64,000 bases of DNA from Apoda limacodes. Taxonomy: Eukaryota; Arthropoda; Insecta; Lepidoptera; Limacodidae. Where the stretch lies: positions 12,120,001-12,184,000 of the forward strand of contig OX291562.1 in the NCBI GenBank assembly GCA_946406115.1, given 5' to 3'. Positions 62,591 to 64,000 of the stretch are shown here, piece after piece. The notes beneath the pieces were generated by a model. That model was not told the origin of the DNA, ran no database searches, and saw only the letters and a list, made by a program, of their open reading frames with translations. Position 1 is the first letter of the stretch. Each line of letters starts with the position of its first letter. Position numbers and translations under genes: made by a program.

Positions 62591-63757
62591 AAACAATGTT
62601 TGTTAATCAAGTCGTAAGAAAAAAGGCACTATTCCTACACGTTGTAACGAAGCAATGAGGTGAACTGATTTGTGGCGCAGGGATATCCCGATCGACAGTT
62701 CCCACGGGACTTTTTTTGTTATGCAAGTTTCGACACGTCATTACAGTGCATACAGTTTGCTTTATTTGTGACACCGAGACAGATTTAAGGGCAGATAAAG
62801 ACAAATAATGCTTTTATCCGATCGAAAGTTGCCACGGGAATAGGTTTTTGCGCAAGTGAAACCGCGGGTTAGACTAATATGTGATATATATTAATTAATT
62901 TTTGATGGTTTTTTCCTACAAATTCATATCAAATAACGTAATGATTAGAATTCAGATAACTTTTGATATTAAAATCTCTATTTGTTTTCAATTATGATTT
63001 ACTTTTCGTGGTTTCAGATCGTTTGGTCGTATCTGTTTTTCTTTGTACCGTATAACTGTTATTGAAACCACATCATCATAGATTTCACAATTTATTTTTA
63101 ATCGATGATATAATTAAGATGGTTTTAGATTATCAATTTCACCCTTTGACTACGATCACGGCATAAGTAAGAGATCTGATATTTATGGCCATGGCCTAAG
63201 CCACCTTTCTCAAAGGAGATACCTCTGCTCTTAGAGGCCCAACTATAAAATAAAATATATAAGCTTTTTTTTCTATTGCGTGAGAGTCGTTCCTATTGAT
63301 GCTTTTACCTCGTTCAATTTGCAGGCACATTATTTTTCCAGATTGTATTTATTACATAGATATCGCAATAAATACTCAAATAAAACAGTGCTAAATTTTG
63401 CAGTTTTAATATTTCTACTTACGTTTTTCACCAATTACTATATTATCTTACTTATTTATTACGTATTTATTATCTTACTGCCAATATATTTATTTATACA
63501 CCTATTTTTCCCATACCATACCTACCTACACTGTTTTTGATGACGAAATTATTCAATACCAAAAATAAACAAATAAATTGCATGGAAAAGGGAAAAAGGT
63601 TCGAGAAAAATGAACTAAAAAGTTTCGGATTCCAACCCTGAAACCGATCGCTAAACTTAATATTCCAAATGTAAAACTGATAACTGAATCTAATTAATCT
63701 TCATTTCGATAAGATGAGTAAGATAGATAAAAAAAACGTCCGTATCTACAAAGACGG
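62591..63757. other. Unassigned DNA
   Basis: CCCGATCGACAGTTCCCACG (62687) and CCGATCGAAAGTTGCCACGG (62818) are direct repeats bracketing about 110 bp, perhaps an insertion. GCCATGGCCTAAGCCACC at 63187 resembles a 5S-SINE 3' region. No gene. Confidence 0.4.
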
Positions 63758-63830
63758 CAAGAAAATCACGTTTGTTGTATAGGAGCCGCCCTTAAATATT
63801 TGTTTTATTTTAATTTAATTAATTATTTGT
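63758..63830 (+). mobile_element. 'GGTTCCGTAC' element, internal fragment
   Basis: AAATCACGTTTGTTGTATAG and GAGCCGCCCTTAAATATTTG match the body of the copies at 21091 and 26951. Both ends are missing. Confidence 0.6.
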
Positions 63831-64000
63831 AAATTAATTAAAAAACTATTTTTTTTTCACAGCCGTTACCATGTTCTTGCTTATTAAAAAACTGGTTGCC
63901 TGTAAAGTCGGTATACTGGCGAAAGTTTTACGTGACAATGATTTTATGTCTGTCTCTCTCGCTCTTAGGCGGGCGCGTGCCTCGCACTCGCTCTCATTGT
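63831..64000. other. Unassigned DNA at the window edge
   Basis: A CTCTCTCGCTC / CGGGCGCGTGCCTCGCACTC stretch at the very end is GC-richer. It may continue outside the window. Confidence 0.3.

Noticed and set aside
63280..63540. 86-codon hydrophobic frame resembling a membrane protein
   Set aside because: It is AT-rich sequence giving Leu/Ile/Tyr/Phe by composition; no start context or homology is recognised.

Overview
The window is a piece of an AT-rich insect nuclear genome, almost certainly a moth or butterfly (Lepidoptera). The main reasons are the dispersed repeats: a tRNA-derived SINE with intact A and B boxes, 3' ends of a jockey/CR1-like LINE, many 'GGTTCCGTAC' elements and many 'ACTAATATT...AGCTAGT' elements. 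All are recalled as typical of lepidopteran genomes, not searched. There is no operon-like gene packing and no long host reading frame.

The one host gene I can support is on the minus strand at about 6.9-8.2 kb, and it has no ORF long enough for ordinary gene finding. It is the polycistronic small-ORF gene tarsal-less / polished rice / mille-pattes (tal/pri/mlpt). Eight ORFs of 10-12 codons lie head to tail between 8098 and 7491. Each ends in the family motif LDPTGxY directly before the stop; one copy reads LDPTNVY. A TATA box (8238-8247) and an initiator with A+1 at 8215 predict a start site 117 nt upstream of the first AUG. From that start to the last motif ORF, every AUG on the strand opens one of the eight ORFs. 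Downstream lie a 4-codon relic-like ORF (MFLD), a basic 33-codon ORF, and the first AATAAA (6917-6922). A near-consensus ecdysone-response element (8490-8502) sits about 275 bp upstream of the predicted start. In Drosophila the peptides act through the E3 ligase Ubr3 to convert the transcription factor Shavenbaby from repressor to activator, and the gene is ecdysone-controlled. In flies the locus lies in a wide gene-poor regulatory region, so the lack of other genes here may be meaningful rather than accidental.

The rest is non-coding, with remnants of mobile elements throughout. Layout: 0-5 kb unassigned DNA plus a head-to-head pair of composite elements and a foldback MITE; 5-9 kb tal and flanks; 9-27 kb SINEs, LINE tails, several MITEs and a foldback of about 780 bp (24789-25571); 27-33 kb LINE fragments and solo elements; 34-38 kb a 91-bp satellite, a 31-bp minisatellite and another 5S-containing composite; 40-48 kb SINEs and a three-copy local repeat; 50-57 kb dimeric and solo elements, a foldback MITE and a ~42-bp minisatellite; 57-64 kb SINE copies and the largest LINE remnant (61139-62300), whose reverse transcriptase is broken.

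Two repeat observations stand out. Several elements carry the internal promoter region of 5S rRNA (box A, intermediate element, box C). In some it heads a SINE with a shared 3' end; in others the same segment lies antisense inside a 'GGTTCCGTAC' element. Several unrelated palindromic elements could also form long hairpin RNAs. Family names are from memory and motif reading; no database search was possible.
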